A stretch of 15,146 bases of DNA from Spartobacteria bacterium. Its GTDB lineage: Bacteria; Verrucomicrobiota; Verrucomicrobiia; Chthoniobacterales; Terrimicrobiaceae. Under the pieces are notes generated by a model. That model worked only from the letters and a program-made list of their open reading frames with translations. It did no database searches and was not told the DNA's origin. Numbering within the stretch: position 1 is the first letter of the stretch; every line of letters begins with the position of its first letter. Below are positions 1 to 6,124 of this stretch, piece by piece. The translations under genes were made by a program, and so were the position numbers. The stretch is taken from assembly GCA_947487745.1 (NCBI GenBank), contig CANKXQ010000012.1, forward strand, positions 1 to 15,146, written 5' to 3'.

Positions 1-7
1 CTGAGAC

Positions 8-20
8 GCCGCTTCGCGGC
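8..20. terminator. small GC hairpin after the glycosyltransferase
   Basis: A perfect 5-bp GC stem, GCCGC/GCGGC with a TTC loop, lies 12 bases beyond the stop of the minus-strand glycosyltransferase. No U-tract is visible before the window edge, so a terminator role is only possible. It may also be an incidental GC hairpin. Confidence 0.2.
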
Positions 21-31
21 TGAAGAATGGG

Positions 32-1192
32 TCAAGCCGGAGGTCGACCCTCCAACGATTTCGTGCTGCCGCATGAGTCAGCCCTTTTCAGAAGGAACGA
101 GGCAATGGCGCGGGAGGCGGAAGGCTTTTGAATTTGCACCAGGTTTTTCCGCCATGTCCTCCAGAGAGCGGCTTCGTTGGCCATCGCGCCTTTCACAATA
201 TGCAGGATGTCCGCAGGGCTGTTTGAAGCGAGGGCGCCAATCGCGGTCTGCTGGATGAGTGCGATGTTGCCCTCCTCCTGGCCAGGAACAATGTGGTTCA
301 CGACAAATGGAATCTGCGCTGCGATCGCCTCCTGCACGGTCGCGCCGCCGGCTTTGCCGATGAAAATATGATGCGACCCCATGAGGTCCGGCATTTTGTC
401 GGTCCAACCGATCAGGTGCCCCCGCTTTGGCAGACCCGCACGCGAAAGGGCTGCATGGGCATCCTGCCGCCGGCCGGTGATGACTGTGACACTGGCTTTC
501 TGAATCGTCGAAAGATGGTTTAGCGTTTCAAAGGCTCGGTGCAGTGGACCGCCTGGAAAAAAGAGCAGTCGCCAGTTGCCATCGTGGGGAGGCGGCGCAG
601 GAATGAACTCGTCGAATTGCAGGCCGACAGGAAAACCCAGCACATGGATTTTATCCTCCGCCACGCCATCATTGCGCAGAACCTCCGCCGTGGGTTCGTC
701 GGCCACAATCGCCCCGTCGCATGGGTAGCGATACCATGTCTGGTTGATCATCGTGGAATCCGTGATGACCATGTAAAAAGGCATGGCCACAGCCGGGTCC
801 ACGCGCCGGATTCTCTGCATGATGTAGCCGAAGACAGGATAAGTGGATGCAATCAGGTCGGGCTGGAACTCCCGCACCAGCGAATGCACGGCGTTTGTGA
901 GCTGCAGCAAAAGCGGCGCCATTCCCTCGATGACCTTCGGTTGGCTGAGCATCGCAAAAACCATCTTCCAAAGCCGGGGATAATTATTGATTGCCGCCGC
1001 ATACCCCTTCTGGATGCAGCGGTTCACCACAGGGTTTGTGCGCGTGTAAGGGTCCACGACCAGCACCTCCACACTGCTCCCGGCCTCGGCCTGAAGCGCC
1101 TGCTGGATATTACGGGCGGCGGTATTGTGACCCTCGCCCATGCTGGCGGTCAGGATCAAAACACGAACGGGTCTCTTGCTGGATGGAATCAC
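32..1192 (-). CDS. GT28 / MGDG-synthase-type glycolipid glycosyltransferase
   Basis: 386-aa protein with the two-domain layout of processive diacylglycerol glucosyltransferases (UgtP) and plant-type MGDG synthases. The N-terminal MGDG-synthase domain opens with the ASMGEGHNTAA loop (about residues 16-26), which in this family follows the first beta strand. The C-terminal half carries the GT28 sugar-nucleotide signature FIGKAGGATVQEAIAAQIPF, followed by a loop with VPGQEEGN. The expected role is transfer of a hexose from a UDP-sugar to a diacylglycerol-type acceptor at the cytoplasmic membrane, giving glycolipids. The exact sugar and acceptor cannot be read from sequence. The ATG at 1192 is chosen because the family fold starts about 10 residues later. 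The C-terminus ends in a low-complexity tail, and its last codons overlap a GGAGG/CCTCC inverted repeat. It is divergent from the small membrane gene at 1322. The family call is firm; substrate is inference. Confidence 0.85.
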   Translation of the reverse strand: MIPSSKRPVRVLILTASMGEGHNTAARNIQQALQAEAGSSVEVLVVDPYTRTNPVVNRCIQKGYAAAINNYPRLWKMVFAMLSQPKVIEGMAPLLLQLTNAVHSLVREFQPDLIASTYPVFGYIMQRIRRVDPAVAMPFYMVITDSTMINQTWYRYPCDGAIVADEPTAEVLRNDGVAEDKIHVLGFPVGLQFDEFIPAPPPHDGNWRLLFFPGGPLHRAFETLNHLSTIQKASVTVITGRRQDAHAALSRAGLPKRGHLIGWTDKMPDLMGSHHIFIGKAGGATVQEAIAAQIPFVVNHIVPGQEEGNIALIQQTAIGALASNSPADILHIVKGAMANEAALWRTWRKNLVQIQKPSASRAIASFLLKRADSCGSTKSLEGRPPA

Positions 1193-1250
1193 GCGCCTCC
1201 GATCGTCTCAAAAATAACCATGGAATCAAGCAGGCGAAGGGGGCCTTAGA

Positions 1251-1285
1251 CTGAAAAAAGGCGAAAGTTTTCTTTTGCCTTTCAG
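1251..1285. other. long imperfect hairpin in divergent intergenic region
   Basis: The arms CTGAAAAAAGGCGAAAG (1251-1267) and CTTTTGCCTTTCAG (1272-1285) pair around a TTTT loop. The inner 11-bp stem has one G-T pair, then a three-A bulge, then CTGAAA/TTTCAG. It lies between two divergent genes, 37 bases before the ATG at 1322. It cannot be an ordinary end-of-gene terminator for either neighbour. A 5'-UTR structure of the 1322 transcript or an insulator between the two promoters is more likely. The pairing is seen directly; the role is inferred. Confidence 0.45.
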
Positions 1286-1321
1286 ATAAAAAACGATTCA
1301 CTGCCTTAACCAGCTTCCCCT

Positions 1322-1579
1322 ATGTCCCTTAAAAGCATTCTGGAAAACCTCGCCATACTTCCGCCCAAAGCCATGCTGATGCTTGTTGCCACAGCTGTTT
1401 TGTTGGTCGGGGGCTATTTCTTTACTCTGTATGCGATTCACGGTTTCAGCCCGGATTTTCTAGAGATCAACAAGTGCGTTGAGTCTGGTGGACGCTGGAA
1501 CTCCAAATCGCGCAGCTGCGAGCAAGTTTACGAGTCGAAAATGTCTTACGACCAAGGCAGCGCGAACTCCTATCCCTAA
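1322..1579 (+). CDS. small single-pass membrane protein with paired cysteines
   Basis: 85-aa protein of no family I recognise. A hydrophobic segment at about residues 17-38 should span the inner membrane. The polar C-terminal part contains CVESGGRWNSKSRSC (Cys52 and Cys66), which resembles small extracytoplasmic modules where two cysteines flank a GG-x-W turn. A disulfide in the periplasm is plausible. The ATG follows directly on CTTCCCCT with no Shine-Dalgarno sequence. The gene reads in the same direction as the DUF1656 and hlyD genes and ends 68 bases before them, so it may share their transcript. Size, one clear membrane segment and the cysteine motif support a real gene. The function is unknown. 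Confidence 0.6.
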   Translation: MSLKSILENLAILPPKAMLMLVATAVLLVGGYFFTLYAIHGFSPDFLEINKCVESGGRWNSKSRSCEQVYESKMSYDQGSANSYP

Positions 1580-1647
1580 CCTATCCGCGTCCACCTGAAT
1601 GCACGGGCTTGCCACTGCTGTGCCGTGGTGAAAGGATGGCGGCCTCG

Positions 1648-1863
1648 ATGTTGAACCAGTTCAGTTCCGCTCAATTTCTGCTTGGGGACTTCCTCTTGCC
1701 GTGGGAGATGCTCATAGGCGCGGCCGGTTTTCTTGCTGCTTGGATGATCCTTGTAGTCGCTGAGCGACTCGGTTGGACGCGTTATCTCTGGAATGTTCCG
1801 CTGCTTTTTATAGCACTCGTCATCCTCCTCGGTTCGGCCTTCGGTCTCTGTCTTGCTCCATGA
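1648..1863 (+). CDS. DUF1656 small inner-membrane protein (AaeX-like)
   Basis: 71-aa protein from the ATG at 1648. It matches the DUF1656/AaeX pattern: a short polar N-terminus, LLPWEML, a first membrane helix (about residues 17-38), the short turn ERLGWTRYLWNVPLLF, and a second helix to the end. Such peptides accompany HlyD adaptors and FUSC-type transporters in AaeXAB-like aromatic carboxylate efflux systems. Their own role is poorly defined. The start at 1648 is preferred because GAAAGGATGG lies about 8-11 bases upstream; ATG 1636 and TTG 1609 are alternatives. The TGA overlaps the ATG of the following hlyD gene (ATGA), indicating translational coupling. This coupling is independent support for the gene. 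Confidence 0.72.
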   Translation: MLNQFSSAQFLLGDFLLPWEMLIGAAGFLAAWMILVVAERLGWTRYLWNVPLLFIALVILLGSAFGLCLAP

Positions 1864-2720
1864 AAAAAAGCACCGCCTTCCTTGTAACGGCCATGGTCGT
1901 TGGCCTCGCGTTCCTGACCTCCCTCGGGATGTGGAGCCGCTACACCACCAAACCCTGGACCCGCGACGGTCAAGTGCGCGCGAACATCGTGGGAATCGCC
2001 AGTCGCGTTGCCGGTCCCATCGTGCAAATTCCCATTCGCGACAACCAGCAGGTTAAAAAAGGCGACCTCCTCTTCGAGATCGATCCTTCCACCTACATCG
2101 CCACCGTGAACAACTGCGGTGCCAAGTTGCAACAGGCCCAAGCAGCCCAGATTCAGGCGAAACAGGAACTCGACCGGCAGACCACTCTCTACCAGACCAA
2201 AGTCAACGACCTCCGCGATCTCCAGAATGCCCAGGATTCCTATGCCGCCGCTGAAGCCAACACGGCCGCAGCCCAAGCGGATCTCCAGACAGCCCAACTC
2301 AATCTCAGTTACACAAAAATCTTCGCCCCCGTCGATGGCTACCTCACAAACATGAACACATCGGCCGGCACCTATGTCTACGCCGGCGAGCAACTCCTCG
2401 CACTCGTCGACGCCAGCTCATTCTGGATAGCCGCCTACTTTATGGAAACCCAACTCCACCACCTTCAAGAAGGCGGCAAGGCATCCATCACATTCATCGG
2501 TCGAAACAACGAACCCTTCGAAGGCCTCATCGAAAGCATAGCCTGGGGCATTTTCGACCCCGACGGCTCCACTGTGGAACTCCTCCCCAAAGTGAGCCAG
2601 ACCATCGACTGGGTGCGCCTCCCCAACCGTTTCCCTGTCCGTATCAAAGTCACAGGAACTCCCCCCATCCCACTTCGCATCGGCCAAACCGTCTCCGTGT
2701 CGACATCTCCAGCCCACTGA
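1860..2720 (+). CDS. HlyD/AaeA-like membrane fusion protein of an efflux system
   Basis: 286-aa periplasmic adaptor from the ATG at 1860, which overlaps the stop of the DUF1656 gene. Domains in order: an N-terminal membrane anchor (about residues 7-24); TKPWTRDGQVRANIVGIASRV, typical of AaeA/EmrA-type proteins; a first half-lipoyl region ending LLFEIDP; an alpha-helical hairpin rich in Gln and Ala (about 80-140); the second half-lipoyl piece IFAPVDGYLTNMNTSAGTYV; and a beta-barrel with FWIAAYFMETQLHHLQEGG. In AaeAB-like systems this protein links the inner-membrane FUSC transporter to an outer-membrane channel and helps expel aromatic acids. No FUSC gene lies downstream here, because the next gene is on the other strand. 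An upstream in-frame ATG at 1773 would add 29 residues out of character for the family and is rejected. Confidence 0.88.
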   Translation: MKKSTAFLVTAMVVGLAFLTSLGMWSRYTTKPWTRDGQVRANIVGIASRVAGPIVQIPIRDNQQVKKGDLLFEIDPSTYIATVNNCGAKLQQAQAAQIQAKQELDRQTTLYQTKVNDLRDLQNAQDSYAAAEANTAAAQADLQTAQLNLSYTKIFAPVDGYLTNMNTSAGTYVYAGEQLLALVDASSFWIAAYFMETQLHHLQEGGKASITFIGRNNEPFEGLIESIAWGIFDPDGSTVELLPKVSQTIDWVRLPNRFPVRIKVTGTPPIPLRIGQTVSVSTSPAH

Positions 2721-2893
2721 GAAAGCAGGCCAGGCCGCCTCTCCATTTGGACTGCTGCCCCTAAAAAACGCGTCTATTTTTGCCTTTGTAAATGGAGGTC
2801 AATCTTAGAAATGCATTCGCGCCGTTACAACCGATTTAAGCCACCTTAAACTGGGTTCAGTGTGAGAGAAGAGCGCATGTCGTCTAAAATAAT

Positions 2894-2905
2894 CAAGCGC
2901 GCTTG
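2894..2905. repeat. 12-bp perfect palindrome between convergent genes
   Basis: CAAGCGCGCTTG is self-complementary. It sits in the 217-base gap between the convergent hlyD and YkgJ-type genes. On the minus strand it is followed by ATTATTTT, so it could act as a weak terminator for the hldD transcript. A hairpin from it would have only four base pairs around CGCG. A protein-binding dyad is an equal possibility. The rest of the gap (2721-2893 and 2906-2937) holds no ORF or RNA that I recognise, apart from an 8-bp inverted repeat (CTCCATTT at 2741, AAATGGAG at 2790). Confidence 0.3.
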
Positions 2906-2937
2906 CTCCAAATAGTCCAGCGGGGGTCGGATTTTGG

Positions 2938-3303
2938 CTATACCTCGATTGCCTCGCAGACCTCACGCCAGCCGGAAAAATTCCATTCGTTGGGAAATCC
3001 GGAGCACTGGATTGGTTTGACTGGCTGGATTCGGCAGTCGCGGCCATGGAGGAAAATGCAGGCGCCGTCGGGTTGGTCGGTGAGGGCAAGTCCGTCTCGG
3101 CGGGGGCGGAGTCGGGTGAATTCTTGGATGAAGTCGATTTCCGAGAGACCGAGGAAGTTGGATATGGCGCTGATGTCTGAGTCCGTGAGTTTCACAAAGC
3201 CTGGCCAGCGGCAGCAGTTCGTGCAGCGCTGGCAGGCATAGCGTGGTTTGGCGGGAGAGCTACTGGCCAAGCCGTTTTCCGGGCAGGAGGTAGTTGACGG
3301 CAT
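2938..3303 (-). CDS. YkgJ-family cysteine-cluster protein (zinc or iron chelatase-like)
   Basis: 121-aa protein from the ATG at 3303. It has the YkgJ/UPF0153 cysteine pattern: YACQRCTNCCR (Cys24, 27, 30, 31), then CIFLHGRDC (Cys82, 90), then KPIQC (Cys100) before SGFPNEW, and a last Cys116. Family members are thought to bind Zn2+ or an Fe-S cluster; their cellular role is not established. The conserved part begins about 21 residues after this ATG. The start overlaps the last 44 bases of hldD in another reading frame. A TTG at 3270, with a 5-11 base overlap, is a realistic alternative that would drop an atypical N-terminus. Extending to 3450 would add residues that only mirror hldD. The overlap suggests co-translation with hldD and the TPR gene. 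Family call is firm; the start is uncertain. Confidence 0.75.
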   Translation of the reverse strand: MPSTTSCPENGLASSSPAKPRYACQRCTNCCRWPGFVKLTDSDISAISNFLGLSEIDFIQEFTRLRPRRDGLALTDQPDGACIFLHGRDCRIQPVKPIQCSGFPNEWNFSGWREVCEAIEV

Positions 3304-4324
3304 AGTCGCGCACGGCGTCCTCGAGCAAGGTGGTGGGCTTGGTGTAGCCCGTTGCGCGGAGTTTCGAGATGTCCGCGCAGGTGTAGTATTGATATTGGTG
3401 ACGGATGGTTTCGGGCATGTCGAAAAACTCGACGTTGGGAGTTTTTCCAAGGGCCGCGAAGAGGGAGTTGGCCAAGTCGACCCAAGTGCGGGCTACTCCG
3501 GAGCCGATGTTGTAGAGACCGCCGGCGTCTTCGTTTTCAGCGAGGTGGAGCGTCATCTCGACGGCGTCCTTCACATAGACGAAGTCGCGCATCTGGCCGC
3601 CATCGGGGTATTCCGGCTTGTAGCTTTTGAAGAGTCGAATGCGGCCGGTTTTCTGAATCTCATCGAAGGCCTTGCAAACGAGGCTGCGCATATCGCCTTT
3701 GTGATATTCATTAGGGCCGAAAACATTAAAATATTTGATCCCGATGATGTCGGGCAGGATTTCCTCGCGTGAGGCGTGGAGGTCGAAGAGGTGCTTCGAG
3801 TAGCCGTAGAGATTCAGCGGACGAAAGCGCGAGAGATCCTCGGTTTTGTCATCCATCCCCGCGCTGCCGTCGCCGTAGGTCGCGGCGGAGGAGGCGTAAA
3901 CAAAGCGCGCTCCGGAGAAGAGCGCCCACCGGCAGAGGGACTTGGTGTAGGCGTAGTTGTTTTTCAGCACGAAATCGGAGTCCGTGACTGTGGTGGCGGA
4001 GCAGGCTCCCAAGTGAAAGACCGCCGAGAAGCGTCCGAAATGGTCGGCATCCTCCTCGATTCCGCTCAAAAACTCATCCGCCGGCACATAGTCCTCGAAT
4101 TTCAGCGGGAGAAGATTCCTCCATTTTTCGTCTTCACCGAGGCAGTCCGTGACAATGATCTGCGTGATGCCGCGTTCATTGAGGGCATGGACAAGGGCGC
4201 TGCCGATGAATCCCCCAGCGCCAGTGACAAGCACCCGGGCTTTCTCGTGGAGAAGCACATCGGGCGGATTGAGTCTCTTCTCACCGCTGAGGCGGGAACG
4301 GAGCGGACGGGGTTGGGTTTTCAT
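3260..4324 (-). CDS. hldD: ADP-L-glycero-D-manno-heptose 6-epimerase
   Basis: 354-aa extended short-chain dehydrogenase that converts ADP-D-glycero-manno-heptose to the L-glycero form for the LPS inner core in the cytoplasm. The NAD(P)-binding loop is GAGGFIG (residues 35-41). The Ser of YASSAATYG (about 145), YGYSK (Tyr173, Lys177) and the HldD-specific HKGDM lysine (Lys209, the likely counterpart of the second catalytic base in E. coli HldD) are all present. It also has the diagnostic NVFGPNEYHKGDMRS stretch. It is about 30-40 residues longer than usual because of a charged N-terminal extension before the first beta strand. A later start is possible, but no in-frame ATG lies closer to the fold. 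It follows the TPR gene by 23 bases and overlaps the cysteine-cluster gene, so the three are probably one operon. Confidence 0.93.
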   Translation of the reverse strand: MKTQPRPLRSRLSGEKRLNPPDVLLHEKARVLVTGAGGFIGSALVHALNERGITQIIVTDCLGEDEKWRNLLPLKFEDYVPADEFLSGIEEDADHFGRFSAVFHLGACSATTVTDSDFVLKNNYAYTKSLCRWALFSGARFVYASSAATYGDGSAGMDDKTEDLSRFRPLNLYGYSKHLFDLHASREEILPDIIGIKYFNVFGPNEYHKGDMRSLVCKAFDEIQKTGRIRLFKSYKPEYPDGGQMRDFVYVKDAVEMTLHLAENEDAGGLYNIGSGVARTWVDLANSLFAALGKTPNVEFFDMPETIRHQYQYYTCADISKLRATGYTKPTTLLEDAVRDYAVNYLLPGKRLGQ

Positions 4325-4347
4325 AGTGTCAGCGGTGTCTTGCGGAA

Positions 4348-5025
4348 TCAGTGCAGGTTGATGCCCGCCGCCTCGAGTGTTTCATCGAAGAGGGCGGTCT
4401 TCTGGCCGAAGATGTATTTCGCGCCGGCGACATATTCGCGTGCCTTTTTTTTGTTGCCCGCATGGTTCTCATAAGCGGCCTGGGCATAATACCACGCCGG
4501 GGAGTTGCCGGGATACTTGATGGCATTCATCACCTTCTTGGCCCGCTCGGTTTCATTGAGACCCAGATCGCAAAGCACGACTTTGAACTGCAGCAGTTCG
4601 TTCCCGGTATCCGTGCCTCTCATGGCTTGAAAATGCTCTCGGGCCTCGGTGTATTTTTTTTCGAGAAAAAGAATTTCTCCGATGTTGTAGAGCGCCGGAA
4701 AATAACCGGGGGATTTTTTCACGGCCTTCCGAAAGTAGGTTTCTGCCGCGAGATAATCTTTTTTTCGGGTATAGACCGAACCAATCAGGTTCAGAACAAG
4801 CGGATCGTCGGGAAGCTTCTTTTGCAAGGCCTCCAACTTGGCGAGGGCTTCGTCATTTTTCTTCTCACCAAAATCAGCCAGGACGGACTCAATGGCCGCT
4901 TGGGTCGACTCCTCGGGCAGTGGTGCGGAGACCTCTCCCCATGCGGTCGCAAGAACCATTGGAAGTAGTAAGAGAATGAACGGATGCATGCGTGCGTATT
5001 CGGGAACTTTGAAGCGCTTCGCCAT
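4348..5025 (-). CDS. secreted TPR-repeat protein
   Basis: 225-aa protein from the ATG at 5025. A basic stretch (AKRFKVPEYAR) precedes a hydrophobic signal segment (HPFILLLLPMVLATAWG), so it should be exported, probably to the periplasm. The mature part is alpha-helical with at least two to three tetratricopeptide repeats. The clearest are PLVLNLIGSVYTRKKDYLAA followed by ETYFRKAVKKSPGY, and PALYNIGEILFLEKKYTEA. Such proteins serve as protein-protein scaffolds; no partner can be read from the sequence. Start choice is open: ATG 4989 begins exactly at the hydrophobic core, and ATG 5079 adds 18 more residues. None has a good Shine-Dalgarno sequence. It lies 23 bases upstream of hldD and is divergent from the CYTH gene. 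Confidence 0.75.
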   Translation of the reverse strand: MAKRFKVPEYARMHPFILLLLPMVLATAWGEVSAPLPEESTQAAIESVLADFGEKKNDEALAKLEALQKKLPDDPLVLNLIGSVYTRKKDYLAAETYFRKAVKKSPGYFPALYNIGEILFLEKKYTEAREHFQAMRGTDTGNELLQFKVVLCDLGLNETERAKKVMNAIKYPGNSPAWYYAQAAYENHAGNKKKAREYVAGAKYIFGQKTALFDETLEAAGINLH

Positions 5026-5107
5026 AGCGGGCAATCTCAAATCCTTTTGAATCCGGGCGGTCGGCAAAGCATTCGCCATCCCTGGCGAAAATCGCTATTC
5101 AAGCGGC

Positions 5108-5596
5108 ATGAACAATCCCGGCGCCGAACCTTTGGAGATCGAACGAAAATTTCTCATCGTCAGCGATGGTTGGCGTTCATTGGTTGAGGGCTCTCCCAAG
5201 CGGCTTTCGCAGGGATACCTCTGCTCGGACTCCCGCAAGAGCGTGCGTGTGCGCATCGCCGGAGAGCGTGCGACCGTCACCGTGAAAGGCGCCCGCGAGG
5301 GCATCACCCGCTTGGAACTCCAATACGACATCCCCGTGCGCGATGCGGAACTCATGCTGGCCCTGTGCGAGCGGCCTCTCATCGATAAAACCCGCTACAT
5401 CGTCGGTCACGACGGCATGAAGTGGGAGGTGGATATCTTCCATGCCGAAAATGAAGGCCTCATGGTTGCGGAAATCGAACTCGAGCGCGAAGACCAGCCA
5501 GTCAACCTGCCGGATTGGGTCGGCCAGGAAGTCTCCCACGAGGCCCGTTACTACAACTCCTGCCTCGTAAAAAATCCCTACTCGACTTGGAAGTGA
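5108..5596 (+). CDS. CYTH-domain triphosphate tunnel metalloenzyme
   Basis: 162-aa single-domain CYTH protein of the bacterial tunnel-enzyme type, usually inorganic triphosphatases of about 150-200 aa. The EIERKFL signature carries the metal-binding glutamates Glu10 and Glu12 with Lys14. The phosphate-binding basic residues of the tunnel are visible in SVRVRI (Arg47, Arg49), TVKG (Lys60) and KTRYIV (Lys94, Arg96). Acidic metal ligands lie in RLELQ (Glu70), WEVD (Glu107, Asp109) and AEIELE (Glu122, Glu124), and a late SHEARYYN supplies Arg. All core residues are present, so it should be active, with tripolyphosphate hydrolysis most likely. The CHAD domain often fused in other bacteria is absent. 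It is transcribed alone, divergent from the TPR gene and followed by repeat-bearing intergenic DNA. Confidence 0.88.
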   Translation: MNNPGAEPLEIERKFLIVSDGWRSLVEGSPKRLSQGYLCSDSRKSVRVRIAGERATVTVKGAREGITRLELQYDIPVRDAELMLALCERPLIDKTRYIVGHDGMKWEVDIFHAENEGLMVAEIELEREDQPVNLPDWVGQEVSHEARYYNSCLVKNPYSTWK

Positions 5597-5620
5597 GCGC
5601 GTCTGGACACGGAGTTTTTA

Positions 5621-5646
5621 GACAGGATTGACAGGAGTGCAGGATT
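5621..5646 (+). repeat. three tandem near-repeats of ACAGGATT
   Basis: ACAGGATT (5622-5629), ACAGGAGT (5631-5638) and GCAGGATT (5639-5646) follow each other with an 8-9 base period after TTTTTAG. It lies just downstream of the CYTH gene. Short ACAGGATT-type iterations recur between genes in many GC-rich bacteria; a function is not established. It is seen directly; any role is unknown. Confidence 0.4.
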
Positions 5647-5678
5647 AACCGGAGGGCTTCATAAAAAACTCGGGCTAT

Positions 5679-5693
5679 CCTCCATCATGGCCG
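5679..5693 (+). repeat. left copy of 15-bp direct repeat flanking hipBA
   Basis: CCTCCATCATGGCCG is found here and again, identical, at 7422-7436, one on each side of the hipB-hipA pair. A GGAGGG at 5651-5656 lies upstream and could pair with its CCTCC. The arrangement resembles either a footprint of insertion or two copies of a dispersed REP-like element. Confidence 0.5.
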
Positions 5694-5747
5694 TGGATAT
5701 AGGAAAAAGCGGGCTGTAAATTTTTTTAACAGATTTAAAGTTTTATA

Positions 5748-5791
5748 TATTGATCCTTAAAAAACATAAAAATTAGTGTATTGATTCTTAA
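5748..5791 (+). promoter_or_regulatory. paired 13-bp direct repeats, candidate hipBA operator
   Basis: TATTGATCCTTAA (5748-5760) and TATTGATTCTTAA (5779-5791) agree at 12 of 13 positions. Their starts are 31 bases apart, close to three helical turns, so a protein could bind both on one face. The second copy touches the hipB start codon. The region is strongly AT-rich, and a TTAACA (5726-5731) upstream is a possible -35 element. HipB proteins repress their own operons, so an autoregulatory operator is the natural reading; it is inferred, not shown. Confidence 0.5.
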
Positions 5792-6124
5792 TTGAGATCA
5801 GCTTTTCACGACGTTCTGCCATCCAGTCTGAGGCGCTTGTTATCCAAATTCGGTGTCGATTTGGCGAGAGCCCGTCGCAAGCGGCGCTTGACGGTCGCGA
5901 TGATGGCTGAGCGTGTTGGCGTTGCGAAGGGCACCTATGCGCGAATGGAAAAGGGAGATCCAGCCGTTTCGATGGGAGCGTATGCCATGGCGCTTTACGT
6001 ATTGGGATTTGGCGAGAGCTTCGGGGATTTGGTTGATATGCGGAGCGACGAGCACGGGCTGATTTTGGATGAAGAGCGGTTGCCCAAACGCGTTCGAATC
6101 AAGAAAACTCCGTCGGCCTTATGA
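5792..6124 (+). CDS. hipB: HipB-like XRE antitoxin / autorepressor
   Basis: 110-aa protein with one XRE helix-turn-helix: ARARRKRRLTVAMMAERVGV then AKGTYARMEKGDPAVSMGAY (about residues 25-65). The TTG at 5792 is taken as start because an in-frame TAA lies directly before it, there is no in-frame ATG before the HTH, and the residues LPSSLRRLLSKFG resemble the usual N-terminus of HipB relatives. No Shine-Dalgarno sequence is seen, so translation may be weak or leaderless. It should bind DNA as a dimer, repress the operon and neutralise HipA. Its TGA overlaps the ATG of hipA (ATGA), the normal coupling for this module. The phased direct repeats immediately upstream are the likely operator. The family and context make this call strong; the symbol is by analogy. 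Confidence 0.85.
   Translation: MRSAFHDVLPSSLRRLLSKFGVDLARARRKRRLTVAMMAERVGVAKGTYARMEKGDPAVSMGAYAMALYVLGFGESFGDLVDMRSDEHGLILDEERLPKRVRIKKTPSAL

Noticed and set aside
539..1249. 236-codon open frame on the plus strand
   Set aside because: Shadow of the GT28 glycosyltransferase in GC-rich DNA; Arg/His-rich with no domain.
1782..2393. Gly/Val-rich 203-codon frame on the minus strand
   Set aside because: Antisense of the HlyD adaptor; low-complexity composition follows from reversed coiled-coil codons.
2741..2797. CTCCATTT / AAATGGAG inverted repeat as hlyD terminator
   Set aside because: Only 8 bp with a 41-base loop and no U-tract; could easily be chance.
3776..4474. 232-codon open frame on the plus strand
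   Set aside because: Antisense to hldD and the TPR gene, spanning their junction; composition is that of a shadow frame.
4351..4968. 205-codon open frame on the plus strand
   Set aside because: Antisense of the TPR protein, whose repeats and signal peptide are convincing.
5621..5646. CRISPR-like array from ACAGGATT repeats
   Set aside because: Units are 8 bases with no spacers; far too short for a CRISPR repeat, and no cas gene is present.
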